Shown here: piece by piece, positions 24,412 through 33,502 of the stretch
Layout of the letters: every line of letters begins with the position of its first letter
How positions within the stretch are numbered: the first letter of the stretch is position 1
DNA from: JAFAGX01 sp963759875
GTDB taxonomy: Bacteria > Acidobacteriota > Terriglobia > Terriglobales > Acidobacteriaceae
Length of the DNA stretch: 64,000 nt
NCBI GenBank assembly: GCA_963759875.1
Contig: CAVXBB010000005.1
Location: 620,001 to 684,000, forward strand
Direction: 5' to 3'
The notes under the pieces: generated by a model
The model's database searches: none
What the model saw: the letters and a program-made list of their open reading frames with translations, nothing else
What the model was told of the DNA's origin: nothing
Translations under genes and position numbers: made by a program

Positions 24412-26622
24412 TTAGCGGTGCCCGCCTCCTCCACCATGCGAACCACCGCCTCCGCCGTGCGACCCTCCACCACCATGAACCCCTCCGCCTCCGCCACCGT
24501 GGAAACCTCCGCCAGAGCTGCCGTGGTAGCTTCCACCTGAGCTGTGCATAGCGGAATACCCGCCGCGGCTGCCATAAGACCCGTATGAACGAGCACCATG
24601 CCCTGATCCGCTAGAGGAGCCGTAGCTGCCATACGCCCGCCCCGAATACCCACTGTAACCCCCATACGCACGTGTCGAGTATCCGCCGGAGGAGCGACTC
24701 GAGTAACTGCCGCCGCTCTCAGCGCCATAACTGCGCTGCACCGGTCCACTCGGACGCGGAAGGGATCTGGAACTGGAGAAGCCTCCGCTTCGTTCTGTAG
24801 GTGTCACACCCGACCTCATGCTGCTCGTCGGCGGTCGTGGCACGTTGCGGTTCATCGCCATCGTCGAAGTTCCGTTTCTCGCACCAGCGGTTGATGGTGC
24901 CCGCGGCACGGTCGTGCGTGTCCCTGCGTTGTTAGCAACACGATTCGAGCTTCCGTTGAAGCTTTGTGGTGGGCGAGGTACATATCGTCCACCGGGCGCA
25001 GGTGTGCGCGAGGCGCTGCTCATTGCTCCGCGTGAAGCTTCGTTTCCGCGCGCCATTGAACCGCCCGTGTTACGAGCAGCCGTGCTCTGAGGACGCGAAA
25101 TTGCCGCACGCGATGCAGCAGGCGGCGTCATGCGGCTGACCGTAGAACGTGAGAACGCCGTCGCCGATGGCCTCGCAGCAGTCTCCCCGGCTCGTCCGCC
25201 CAGCATTGCTTGCCGCGTGGGGTTGGCTTCCACGCGCCCTAGAGCAGACGCGCCTCGTAGTTGATTCGGCGAAACGCGGACCGAGTTCCCATGCACCGGC
25301 AGTCCGCGTTCCAAACCATCCCGTGACATCGCTGTGATTGCACCTGCCCGGTTTGCAAATTGCGGCATTCCGAAGCCATTCCTGCCATAGAGTGGCGCCC
25401 GACCACCATCTCGGAAATAAGCGTTGCTGATGCGATTGAAATTCCCGAATCGCGCGTTAGCAAAGTTCACTCTGGTGAAATATCCCCGACTCACGTGATA
25501 CCAAGGGAAAAACGCGTCATGGAATCCCAGCGGGCACCAGCCAAATCCTCCGTGAAACCCAATTCCAAATCCCCCACCCCATCCAAAGCCAACGCCCCAA
25601 CCAGGGCCGCCAAACCATGCAACCAGCGCTGGAGCATACCACGGCCGTTCCCAATATGGCCCGGGAGCCCAGCCCCAATACCCGCCCCACGAAACCCAAC
25701 GTCCATAGTGGAATGGCGCAAAACCCCAAGGATAAGCATCGACCCAAGTCCAGCCCCAAGGCTCTTCCCAAATCCATTGGCCATAGGTGTACGGCGCCCA
25801 CCCCGGTGCTACCGCGGTTGGAACCCACACCGGCCCGTAGTCCGGAGTTTCTTTCCAAGTACCGTACTCGTCGAGATCATCGGCACCCACGGTTCCCGGT
25901 GCGACGTGCCGTGCGGAAACGGATTGATCCAGCCTGCGATCTCGAGTTTCGCACCATTGATCGAATCCATCGGGCTGTGGCGCATTCTGGGCTTCATGAG
26001 TCAACGACGTGCCGTTATTGAACTGCACCTGCTCTCCCGCACGGACCTGAACCGCTGGGCCTTGTCCTGTGGCTTCGCCTTCACCCTTCCAGACGGTAAC
26101 CATGGTGGTGTCAGCGTTGGGATCTACATTGAATCGGTAATCGCCTGGTTTGGAGAACGTGAACGCAAGATTCGGCGTGTCTACTTCCCAACTCTCACCG
26201 TTGTACAGTTTGCCAACGTGGACGTTCAACGCGCCCTGGTGCAACGAAACCTGCACCACATCATTGTTGACGTTCGTGAGAGTTAGACTGGTCTCGGAAT
26301 CAATGCGCATGAACCCAGTTCCGAAATCCAATTCGGCGCGCGAATCCTTGTCGGCCCATACGTTGTCAGCGATCGTAAGTGGGCGATTGCTTTCCGCCTG
26401 CACCCAGTCATCAGTTCCGTGCGGCTGAACCGATACTTGCCCGGTCATGTAGTCGACACGTGCCACGCGGCCTGGGGGATCGGCCTGAGTTGAAGACTGG
26501 TCCTGCACCTGAGCAGGTTGATCTTGCGCCGGAGCAGGCAGATCCTGCCCCGGTGCTGTGGAAACCAGCATGGCGGCAAGTACAAAAAAGCTCGCCGGAA
26601 TTACTCGTCCTATGGTTTTCAT
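24412..26622 (-). CDS. FecR-like / DUF6600-type secreted protein with Trp/Gly-rich core and Gly/His-rich tail
   Basis: Secreted protein of 736 residues: signal peptide (SFFVLAAMLVSTAPGQ), then a FecR-like barrel (GRVARVDYMTGQVSVQPHGT, DNVWADKDSRAELDFGTGFM, GALNVHVGKLYNGESWEVDT). An aromatic block follows with repeats of the W-x-P-x-x-x-G-x-W type (GPVWVPTAVAPGWAPYTYGQ, WGWTWVDAYPWGFAPFHYGR). The Ser/Arg-rich C-terminal half ends in many Tyr-Gly-Ser repeats and a GGGGSHGGGG tail rich in His. Envelope-associated; such proteins are common and poorly studied in Acidobacteriota. The His/Gly tail could bind metal. Confidence 0.8.
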   Translation of the reverse strand: MKTIGRVIPASFFVLAAMLVSTAPGQDLPAPAQDQPAQVQDQSSTQADPPGRVARVDYMTGQVSVQPHGTDDWVQAESNRPLTIADNVWADKDSRAELDFGTGFMRIDSETSLTLTNVNNDVVQVSLHQGALNVHVGKLYNGESWEVDTPNLAFTFSKPGDYRFNVDPNADTTMVTVWKGEGEATGQGPAVQVRAGEQVQFNNGTSLTHEAQNAPQPDGFDQWCETRDRRLDQSVSARHVAPGTVGADDLDEYGTWKETPDYGPVWVPTAVAPGWAPYTYGQWIWEEPWGWTWVDAYPWGFAPFHYGRWVSWGGYWGWAPGPYWERPWYAPALVAWFGGPGWGVGFGWGGGFGIGFHGGFGWCPLGFHDAFFPWYHVSRGYFTRVNFANARFGNFNRISNAYFRDGGRAPLYGRNGFGMPQFANRAGAITAMSRDGLERGLPVHGNSVRVSPNQLRGASALGRVEANPTRQAMLGGRAGETAARPSATAFSRSTVSRMTPPAASRAAISRPQSTAARNTGGSMARGNEASRGAMSSASRTPAPGGRYVPRPPQSFNGSSNRVANNAGTRTTVPRAPSTAGARNGTSTMAMNRNVPRPPTSSMRSGVTPTERSGGFSSSRSLPRPSGPVQRSYGAESGGSYSSRSSGGYSTRAYGGYSGYSGRAYGSYGSSSGSGHGARSYGSYGSRGGYSAMHSSGGSYHGSSGGGFHGGGGGGVHGGGGSHGGGGGSHGGGGGHR

Positions 26623-27110
26623 GGCCCGTTCTCCTTGAACGCCACTTGGTGCGTTCCGGAGGTCTGTCCTGACGCGACCGGCCCCCCTACATCTCCACTC
26701 TTAATAACCCTGCTTATCACGATGAGTTGCTAAGGGCCTCAGCCAGCTCTCGATTATCTGTTTCTTCCGCAAAGCCCCGCTGCTCGTCCGTAAACCACTG
26801 CTAGTTATATAGATGCCAGCAGTTTAGCCATGGCACTTCCGATTCCCGCCTGATTGCGGGGGCGTTCCGAAAGTCGGCGCATTTCAGCCGAGTGAGAGCC
26901 TGCCCTGAGCGAGCGGAACGAGTCGAATGGGGATCGCGCGCGAACTGACCGAGGTCTAACACTTCCGAGGGGTATCCGCCGCCCTTCCGGGCTATTGGGC
27001 AAAGTCCGATCGCCAGATAAACTTTAGAGTACTTTGGAAGTTACTCCCTCACATTAATCAGCAATTCTCCTGATATGCAGCAAAGCGAAAGCCCTCAAGG
27101 GAGTGGTTTT
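26623..27110. other. Gene-free stretch
   Basis: No convincing gene. It contains a small hairpin near 26853-26870 (CCCGC / GCGGG) and, near 26890-26925, a string (TGAGCGAGCGGAACGAGTCG) that looks like a dispersed intergenic element also echoed near 12480-12515. It must hold the promoters of the divergent FecR-like and PilZ genes; no clear boxes seen. Confidence 0.4.
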
Positions 27111-27470
27111 ATGGGTGACGACAAACGCCGCCGCAACCGAAAAAGAGCGGTCCTGCCGGTGCGAGTTTCCGGCAACGATAATTCCGGCAAGGCATATTCT
27201 GACCTGGTTCACACTCTGGATATCACGGAATCAGGTGCCAGGCTCGGCGGCCTTCGGCACCCGCTCGAAATTGGCACCCTGGTTACATTGCAATACAAGC
27301 AACACAGGGCAAACTTTCGAGTGGTTTGGACACAAGCCGTTCCCGGTCACAATGAGCATCGGGTTGGTCTGCAGGCTTTGGATACGAAGAGTTTATGGGC
27401 ATTCGGATCGGAACTGCGCAGCGAGCCTGCTGCCCAGGCAATGCTGCGTCCCGTCCCATTCGAAGCATAG
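27111..27470 (+). CDS. PilZ-domain protein
   Basis: Single-domain PilZ protein of about 119 residues. Motif positions fit the c-di-GMP-binding RxxxR...D/NxSxxG pattern: an N-terminal basic run (DDKRRRNRKRAVLPVRV), then TLDITESGARLGGLRHPLEI and a VGLQAL end. The NxSxxG motif is degenerate (DITESGARL), so c-di-GMP binding is plausible but not certain. Start ATG 27111 follows AAGGGAG; ATG 27075 is also in frame but has no such site. A typical free-standing effector. Confidence 0.75.
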   Translation: MGDDKRRRNRKRAVLPVRVSGNDNSGKAYSDLVHTLDITESGARLGGLRHPLEIGTLVTLQYKQHRANFRVVWTQAVPGHNEHRVGLQALDTKSLWAFGSELRSEPAAQAMLRPVPFEA

Positions 27471-27592
27471 GTCGCAGGATGAGTTCTCGGAGCATTTCCC
27501 AGCCGTAAAACTCCGTTCAAAGCCCCAGCGCGAATAACACACATTCCTTAACACCTGAATCTTCGGTAACGTGGCCTGCATCATGTAGCCGT

Positions 27593-27877
27593 ATGACCAC
27601 AATCCATATTCCGACCCCATTGCGCCAGTATGTAGGCAAGCAGCCAGATGTATCCGTAGAAGCGGGTACCGTGGCTGAGGCCCTTTCTGAACTCGTATCC
27701 AGGCACCCTGAGCTGCGCCGTCATCTTTACACTGATGATGGCAAGCTCCGCGCTTTCGTGAATGTCTACGTGAATGACGAAGACGTGCGCTACTTGCAGA
27801 AAGAAGCCACGGCCATTAAAGACAGTGATACTATTTCCATCGTGCCCTCGATTGCCGGCGGCTCGCAGATTCTATGA
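27593..27877 (+). CDS. MoaD/ThiS/CysO-like sulfur-carrier protein with 4-residue extension after Gly-Gly
   Basis: Ubiquitin-fold sulfur carrier of 94 residues: MTTIHIPTPLRQYVGKQPDV, LRAFVNVYVNDEDVRYL and ISIVPSIAGG. The SIVPSIAGG end is like CysO of the cysteine-synthesis branch. Here four residues (SQIL) follow the diglycine, so the thiocarboxylate could form only after cleavage, unless the end is misread. The E1-like enzyme that would activate it follows 107 bp downstream. Confidence 0.85.
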   Translation: MTTIHIPTPLRQYVGKQPDVSVEAGTVAEALSELVSRHPELRRHLYTDDGKLRAFVNVYVNDEDVRYLQKEATAIKDSDTISIVPSIAGGSQIL

Positions 27878-27984
27878 TTTGCATTTCAAAATCTGATTTG
27901 ACGCTCTCGCTGCGCTGTTGTTGTTGTCCCTTCTGTTGTTGATCTCCCATCAAAATCTGGAATTGGAAAATTTCTGAGGTTCCC

Positions 27985-29154
27985 ATGGCCACTATTACCC
28001 AAGCACAACCCGAGACCACAGCTCTCAACAACGATGAAATCCTGCGCTACTCGCGCCATCTGATCATGCCGGAAGTCGGCATGGAGGGTCAGCAGAAACT
28101 GAAAGCTGCGCGCGTGCTCTGCGTCGGCGCCGGTGGTTTGGGTTCGCCGCTTGCTCTTTATTTGGGAGCGGCAGGCGTGGGAACGCTGGGCATTGTCGAT
28201 TTCGATGTGGTCGACTACACCAATTTGCAGCGGCAGATTATTCACAGCACCGCCGACGTTGGCCGCAAGAAGCTCGAATCAGCCGCCGAAAAACTCAAAG
28301 GCATCAATCCATTTTTGAATATCCGCACTTTCGAAACCAAGTTGACCAGCGAAAATGCTCTAGAGCTATTTCAGGATTTCGACATTATCGCCGACGGCAC
28401 GGACAATTTCCCGACTCGTTACCTGGTCAACGATGCTTGTGTGCTCACCGGTAAACCGAATGTTTACGGATCAATCTTTCGCTTCGAAGGCCAGGCAAGT
28501 GTCTTCGCGACCGAAGAGGGTCCGTGCTATCGCTGCCTCTATCCCGAGCCCCCACCGCCGGGTTTGGTGCCTTCCTGTGCTGAGGGCGGCGTTCTGGGTA
28601 TTCTGCCGGGTCTCGTGGGTGTGATCCAGGCGACCGAAGTCATCAAGCTCATTCTCGGCCGAGGTGAACCGCTCATCGGACGTTTGCTGTTGATAGACGC
28701 CTTAGGAATGAAATTCCGTGAACTCAAGCTTCGCAAAAATCCTGACTGTCCCGCCTGCGGCACACATCCGACCGTAACAAAGCTGATAGACTACAACCAG
28801 TTTTGTGGAATTCGTGGTGAGGAGAAGGCCGTGGAAGCCATCCCCGAAATTCAGGTGGAAGAACTCAAGCGTCGGCTGGACGCGGGCGAGGATCTTTTTG
28901 TGCTCGACGTGCGCGAGCCGCATGAATATCAGATTTGCAACATCGGCGGTTATCTGATCCCGCTGAATGATTTGCCAAAGCGCATCAACGAGCTTGATTC
29001 CAGCCGTGAAATCGTGGCCCATTGCAAGATGGGTGGCCGCAGCGCGAAAGCGGTGCAGTTTCTCCGCCAGGCTGGATTTCAGAAAGTTCACAATCTGAAG
29101 GGCGGCATCAACGCCTGGGCCGATCGCATCGATCCCAAGGTGCCGAAATACTGA
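27985..29154 (+). CDS. moeB: MoeB/MoeZ-type E1-like adenylyltransferase with C-terminal rhodanese domain
   Basis: Adenylates and thiolates the C-terminus of ubiquitin-like sulfur carriers. ThiF domain: LRYSRHLIMPEVGMEGQQKL, nucleotide loop GAGGLGSPLALYLGAAGVG, NLQRQIIH, DGTDNFPTRYLVNDAC. Zinc site CYRC...CPAC, with the catalytic-loop Cys in VPSCAEGGVLGILPG. The rhodanese domain (from about residue 285) has VLDVREPHEYQICNIGGYLI and active-site loop HCKMGGRSAK. With the adjacent carrier it forms a MoeZ-CysO-like sulfur-transfer pair. Confidence 0.94.
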   Translation: MATITQAQPETTALNNDEILRYSRHLIMPEVGMEGQQKLKAARVLCVGAGGLGSPLALYLGAAGVGTLGIVDFDVVDYTNLQRQIIHSTADVGRKKLESAAEKLKGINPFLNIRTFETKLTSENALELFQDFDIIADGTDNFPTRYLVNDACVLTGKPNVYGSIFRFEGQASVFATEEGPCYRCLYPEPPPPGLVPSCAEGGVLGILPGLVGVIQATEVIKLILGRGEPLIGRLLLIDALGMKFRELKLRKNPDCPACGTHPTVTKLIDYNQFCGIRGEEKAVEAIPEIQVEELKRRLDAGEDLFVLDVREPHEYQICNIGGYLIPLNDLPKRINELDSSREIVAHCKMGGRSAKAVQFLRQAGFQKVHNLKGGINAWADRIDPKVPKY

Positions 29155-29275
29155 GCGTTCTACACCTGATCACCTCCATCCTGCGGTCATCCCGACGGCC
29201 TGCGTTTGTTCTTGCAGGCCGAGGGATCTGGCGTGAAGCGCCCTTGAATCCCGCATAGCGTCGAGTCAAGCAAAG

Positions 29276-29302
29276 AAAAAGGGGAGCCTTCGCTCCCCTT
29301 TT
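29276..29302. terminator. Bidirectional terminator
   Basis: AAAAGGGGAGC-CTTC-GCTCCCCTTTT, an 11-bp stem with a tetraloop, between the convergent moeB gene and the gene ending at 29321. Confidence 0.88.
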
Positions 29303-29320
29303 CGCTTCACCGTGGTTGGT

Positions 29321-29713
29321 CTACTTGCTCGCAGAGTTGCCCTCGCCGCTGCCTGAATCGTGACCAATTTGTAGCGCATACTTTTTACCACCGAATCGGA
29401 TTTCCGATAGCTCTCTGTTGCCATCACCGTTGTTTGAAACGACGGCTGCGTCGGAATTCGGAGCTTGTGGCAAATCCACAACCGTTGCTGGTGTTGTTGC
29501 GACGACTTTCTTTCCCTTCATGATGTTTAACTGAACGTTTTGCCCTGAGCCTTCCCAGTTCAACTTGTACTCGCCGGCAGGCAAGGTTTTCCCACTGACG
29601 GTGACATCGCTCAGCGTTTGCAGTGAACCATGGTTCGAGGCTGCGAACAGACTCGTCGCAAGCAGCAATGTGAGCCCCAGCAGCAAGCCCTTCGAAATGT
29701 TGATGCACTTCAT
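29321..29713 (-). CDS. Small secreted protein of unknown function
   Basis: 130 residues with signal peptide MKCINISKGLLLGLTLLLAT / SLFAAS. The mature part is a short beta-rich domain (LSDVTVSGKTLPAGEYKLNW, GQNVQLNIMKGKKVVATTPA, SEIRFGGKKYALQIG), a type very common among Acidobacteriota exported proteins and of unknown role. Start ATG at 29713 is preceded by GGAG; the frame is open to 29881 but without family resemblance. Confidence 0.75.
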   Translation of the reverse strand: MKCINISKGLLLGLTLLLATSLFAASNHGSLQTLSDVTVSGKTLPAGEYKLNWEGSGQNVQLNIMKGKKVVATTPATVVDLPQAPNSDAAVVSNNGDGNRELSEIRFGGKKYALQIGHDSGSGEGNSASK

Positions 29714-30275
29714 GAAATTCTCCATTCTTCCCGAATTGCGTCCGGGATCCGGTTTAGGGCGGCTTGGCTTTCCTTCCGCCGAGAAACTTGCGTTTCTGGA
29801 CGAAAGGCCTACAATTGCTGCCGCGGGGTTAGGAAGACAGCGCAAGCCCAAAGCCTGCACTCTCTGCTCTAGGGATTGCACTCACCTGGGCCGCCAAACC
29901 GAGTGTGAGTTCAGTCCCTTAACCCCTGAAACTTTTCAAAAGCCGGCCGGTTGCTGGCCCAACTTTCCTGCAACGTGATGAGATACGTTACCGCCTTCTC
30001 AAAAGTTCCTTCACGTTTGACATCCGATTACTGAGTTCGACGCCCAGAGCGAGTCGTCGTTAGCAAATTTCGCCAACACAGTGTGTAAATGTTTTGTTAC
30101 TTCTCCGCACAACTTGCAACGATTGTTCACAACTTTTTGCATCGTGCTACGACTGGTAGATGGATGCACACTGATCGCCAAAAGAAGCAATAAGAAGTGC
30201 TGGAGAAATAACGATGGGACTTGCGAGCTGCAGCATTCGCGTGGCGCATTGCGCGTTCAGAAGTGGATCAACTAA
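29714..30275. other. Gene-free stretch
   Basis: No coding region, RNA gene or strong repeat was recognised in these 560 bp. Composition is normal. It separates two minus-strand genes and should contain the promoter of the small secreted protein. Confidence 0.4.
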
Positions 30276-31238
30276 TTATTTGATTTGCAGGATGACTTTC
30301 CCGTAATTCTTTCCTTCCGACAGGAGTCGATAAGCATCCTGCACTTTGTCCATCGGCAACACTTCACCGATCACTGGCCGCAAATGTCCCTGCAAGGTCC
30401 ACGTGGAAAGCTGCTGCCATGCTTCCTCCATCAGCTTGCGATTTGCGGAAAGATAGCTGAGCCACAAACCGTGCACGCTTGCCCCTTTCGCATAAAGCAG
30501 GCGCGTGTCCAGTTCCGGTTTTTGTCCGGTCGCGGCTCCATACGCAATTATGCGGCCGAAATCGCGGAGGCTACGAACACTCTTGGCGACATGCTCTCCT
30601 CCTAACATTTCAAATACTGCATCCACGCCCTCGCCGTGCGTGAGATCTTTGATCGCTTCTTCGTAATCTCGCTGCTTGTAATTAATCCCGTGCTGCAATC
30701 CCAGATCCTTCACTCGCGCCAGCTTTTCATCCGATGATGACGTACCATACATCTCAACACCAAGTAACTTTCCGATCTTTACCGCCGCGGTTCCTACGCC
30801 GCCCGCCACTGCATGAATCAGAACTCGCGGAGCATTTGCGCCGGACTTGATTTCAGTCAATCCCGCCTTCCAATACGCAAGGTAGGCAGTGAAATAGTTG
30901 ACTGGAAACGCCGCCGCTTCCTCCGCGCTCCAACCGGAAGGCACCGGCCACAAAAGCTCGGCGCGGGCGGTGGTCCTTTCCGCGAATGCTGCCCATTGCG
31001 TGTAGCCCATTACACGCTGCTTGTCGCTCAATCGAACTCCGGAGAATTCTCGGCCCGCAATCAAGGGCGGCTTCGGAGTTCCTGGATAACCACCCTTGGC
31101 CGTCATAACGTCGGCAAAATTCAGCCCGCCCGCTTCGACCTCAATTACTTCCTGCCCGGCACCGCCGGTGGGCTCGGCCATGTCGCGCATCTCCAGCACT
31201 TCCGGTCCACCAAATCGAGTGATCACAATCGCTTTCAT
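30276..31238 (-). CDS. Quinone-oxidoreductase-like MDR-superfamily NADPH reductase
   Basis: Cytosolic zinc-independent medium-chain reductase of 320 residues. N-terminal fold MKAIVITRFGGPEVLEMRDM, AGGLNFADVMTAKGGYPGTP; Rossmann motif VLIHAVAGGVGTAAVKIGKL; DAVFEMLGGEHVAKSVRSLR; C-terminal LRPVIGEVLPMDKVQDAYRL. No structural-zinc Cys cluster, as in the QOR/crotonase-like branch. The substrate is unknown. Monocistronic. Confidence 0.9.
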   Translation of the reverse strand: MKAIVITRFGGPEVLEMRDMAEPTGGAGQEVIEVEAGGLNFADVMTAKGGYPGTPKPPLIAGREFSGVRLSDKQRVMGYTQWAAFAERTTARAELLWPVPSGWSAEEAAAFPVNYFTAYLAYWKAGLTEIKSGANAPRVLIHAVAGGVGTAAVKIGKLLGVEMYGTSSSDEKLARVKDLGLQHGINYKQRDYEEAIKDLTHGEGVDAVFEMLGGEHVAKSVRSLRDFGRIIAYGAATGQKPELDTRLLYAKGASVHGLWLSYLSANRKLMEEAWQQLSTWTLQGHLRPVIGEVLPMDKVQDAYRLLSEGKNYGKVILQIK

Positions 31239-31523
31239 GCGATGAGTGTACCAAGGCTGAGCCCTAACGGGTCCGATTCCGCTCTATCACAACCGGCTGT
31301 GACTAGCGTAATGCGATGGTTTTCGCAAGGGGTATATACTTCACTCGACATACTGTTAGTTCCCGGCCTGCTTTGCAGGGCCGGCGGCGGAGCATAGTTT
31401 CATACTGCAGCTCGAATTTATAAGCTCCGCATTTACATCATTGGCCGCCGATATCGAGTGTCGTTCAGCGGTCAATGCGGAACTGGCCGCACCGCGTTTA
31501 CCCCAGTTCCGGGGAGGTCCGTC

Positions 31524-32618
31524 ATGGATTTGATATTTGTACGGCTTTTATTTGTATTTTTTGTTGCCCTCACCTGCTACCTCATCCAGCCATTCGGGAT
31601 CGCCCCCAAAGTGTACGCCGCCGCTGTGGGTGCGTTTCTGGGTCTGGCAATTGTCATCTTCGAATGGCGTCTGCGCCTGGTCAGCCTCAAGCGCCTGATC
31701 GGTGCTGCCATTGGCAGCATTCTGGGAATTTTCGGCGCTTACCTGTTTGCGCTGGTTATCCGCAACAGCGTTCCTGCCGGTCCAACCCAAAGCTTTCTGC
31801 AAATCATGGTCATGCTGCTTATGGCCTACGTTGGCCTCATCGTCGGCGCTAACAAGGGCGACCTGCTCAATCTGGCAGCGCTGGGCGGAATCTTCGGCGG
31901 AGAAAAGCAATCCAAGCGGAGCTACAAGATACTCGATACCAGCGTCATTATTGACGGCCGCATTGCCGATATCGCCGAGACCGGCTTCCTCGACGGCACC
32001 ATGGTGATTCCGCAGTTTGTGTTGCGCGAGTTGCAACTGGTCGCCGATTCCGCTGATTCTTTGAAGCGCAACCGGGGCCGCCGGGGCCTGGACATCTTGC
32101 AGCGCCTGCAGAAAGTTGCATCGGTACAGATTCAGATTGTAGAAGACGATTTCCCGACGGTACGCGAAGTCGACCTCAAGCTGATCGAGCTTGCGAAGGT
32201 CTATGAGGGCAAGATCATCACCAATGATTTCAATCTGAATAAGGTCGCCCAATTACAGGGCGTGGACGTCCTGAACATCAACGAACTGGCGAACTCGCTC
32301 AAGCCAATCGTGCTGCCGGGCGAAACCATGAAGGTGTTTATCCTCAAAGAAGGCAAAGAGTACAACCAGGGGGTCGCCTACCTCGACGATGGAACCATGG
32401 TGGTTGTAGACAATGCCCGCAAGATGATCGGAAAGACCGTCGATATTTCCGTCACGTCCGTCTTACAGACCACGGCAGGTAAGATGATCTTCGGCAAGTG
32501 GGATGAACGGGCCGCACCGCGTACCGAGTCGCGGCCGGCGGTAATGGTCACCACCGTCTCTGCCGTTCCGAATGCTGAGCCGAAGAAGCCTATCTTGGCC
32601 GATCGGCCGACGGAATAA
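31524..32618 (+). CDS. YacL-like membrane protein with PIN and TRAM domains
   Basis: Predicted membrane-anchored RNase-type protein of 364 residues. Start ATG 31524 with GGGGAGG 6 nt upstream. Four transmembrane helices (residues ~1-115) precede a PIN domain (YKILDTSVIIDGRIADIAET, ELQLVADSADSLKRNRGRRG, KIITNDFNLNKVAQLQGVDV) with acidic catalytic-type residues. A C-terminal TRAM domain follows (GETMKVFILKEGKEYNQGVA, DDGTMVVVDNARKMIGK). The family is widespread; its targets are unknown. Confidence 0.9.
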   Translation: MDLIFVRLLFVFFVALTCYLIQPFGIAPKVYAAAVGAFLGLAIVIFEWRLRLVSLKRLIGAAIGSILGIFGAYLFALVIRNSVPAGPTQSFLQIMVMLLMAYVGLIVGANKGDLLNLAALGGIFGGEKQSKRSYKILDTSVIIDGRIADIAETGFLDGTMVIPQFVLRELQLVADSADSLKRNRGRRGLDILQRLQKVASVQIQIVEDDFPTVREVDLKLIELAKVYEGKIITNDFNLNKVAQLQGVDVLNINELANSLKPIVLPGETMKVFILKEGKEYNQGVAYLDDGTMVVVDNARKMIGKTVDISVTSVLQTTAGKMIFGKWDERAAPRTESRPAVMVTTVSAVPNAEPKKPILADRPTE

Positions 32619-32629
32619 CCGGATCTCAT

Positions 32630-33094
32630 TCACTCATCGACTGAGATCACTTGAATCGTATTCCCGCTGAGTGAACCGATCAAATTGACGCGGCGTCCCG
32701 AAGCCCGGGACAGCTCGGCGCCGTCTCCTTCAAGTTCGTACTTTTTGTCACCGTCGACCAGGGCGTATTTCGCTCCATTGTGTACGCAGGCATTCGCGCA
32801 CTCGGCAGGACTTTTATCGGAACCCATATCATGCCGGGCGCCGCAATGGTCATCAGTCACCAGCCCTGCAAAGCTCTCCTGCATTGCCGCAACTGGCTGT
32901 TCCTCGGCTTCCGGCTGGATCCCCGCTTGGTTGTTAGTCGTGGCTGTGTTCTGTTCAAACAATGGGGCAACAGTGTGGGCAAGTGCGAATGCTACGGTCA
33001 CACTTGCAAAAAGGATTGCCAGCGCCAGCGCAAGCACTACGGCGGTGGTAGCGCAAAAAGTTACCAGCGAAAGACAGGAACCACGGCGCTTCAC
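32630..33094 (-). CDS. Membrane-anchored protein with Cys-containing module shared with the peroxiredoxin at 1-707
   Basis: 154 residues: one N-terminal hydrophobic segment (ATTAVVLALALAILFASVTV), a Gln/Glu-rich linker, and a C-terminal ~80-residue module (SFAGLVTDDHCGARHDMGSD, SPAECANACVHNGAKYALVD, RRVNLIGSLSGNTIQVISVD). The module aligns by eye with residues 35-115 of the selenoprotein candidate. Both keep the first Cys, the sPxEC Cys, GAKxALxD, and GxLxGxTIQ...S. A periplasmic small-domain role is inferred; no function is known. It is convergent with the PIN-TRAM gene. Confidence 0.7.
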   Translation of the reverse strand: MKRRGSCLSLVTFCATTAVVLALALAILFASVTVAFALAHTVAPLFEQNTATTNNQAGIQPEAEEQPVAAMQESFAGLVTDDHCGARHDMGSDKSPAECANACVHNGAKYALVDGDKKYELEGDGAELSRASGRRVNLIGSLSGNTIQVISVDE

Positions 33095-33502
33095 AAATCC
33101 TCCCTAAGGTCTGACACGCTCGATCACTCTGCATCACATCTTCGGTGCGCAAACGCATTGCCATGTTGCCGGATACATGAATTCGCATAACTGCCTGCAA
33201 ACTTAGCGCCCACACCATGCGGGAAAAGACGCAGCACGCGACCAGTTGGCAAGAAATTCACCCAACGGGCAAAATGCTCATAGGGAAAAGACTGTAGAAG
33301 AGAGCTCCGACGTGAAACGTGTCACCGGCATTGGCGGTATCTTTTCAAATCGGTCTTACTACCACCCGCCGCCCAAAATCTATGATTTGCCGGCATTTGG
33401 GAGCCCTGCGCGGTTCACCCCCCCAATTCTGTAGCCAATAACTGTTTTTTACAGCTAAAATACCTGCGGCATCATCCAAGATGCATACGGGCTCTATCCG
33501 CT
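33095..33502. other. Gene-poor stretch with a gene remnant
   Basis: No complete gene. It holds the VOC-family fragment at 33312-33350 and the presumed promoters of the divergent flanking genes. Nothing else was recognised. Confidence 0.4.
33312..33350 (+). pseudogene. VOC/glyoxalase-family N-terminal fragment
   Basis: The translated stretch VKRVTGIGGIFSN matches the very start of VOC-family proteins (MKRVTGIGGIFFK type) including a GTG start, then loses all resemblance after about 12 codons. It looks like the 5' remnant of a deleted gene. The match is short, so this is tentative. Confidence 0.35.

Noticed and set aside
24412..24720. CRISPR-like or tandem-repeat array
   Set aside because: The repeats are codon-level Gly/His/Tyr/Ser repeats inside a protein, without spacers.
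25360..26286. 308-residue plus-strand open frame
   Set aside because: Antisense to the FecR-like gene; Pro/Arg-rich translation typical of a shadow frame.
26805..27002. 65-residue minus-strand frame in the 26.6-27.1 kb gap
   Set aside because: Arg/Ser-rich translation without start signals; overlaps a likely dispersed intergenic string.
31548..32252. 234-residue minus-strand open frame
   Set aside because: Antisense to the PIN-TRAM gene, which has domain motifs and a good ribosome binding site.
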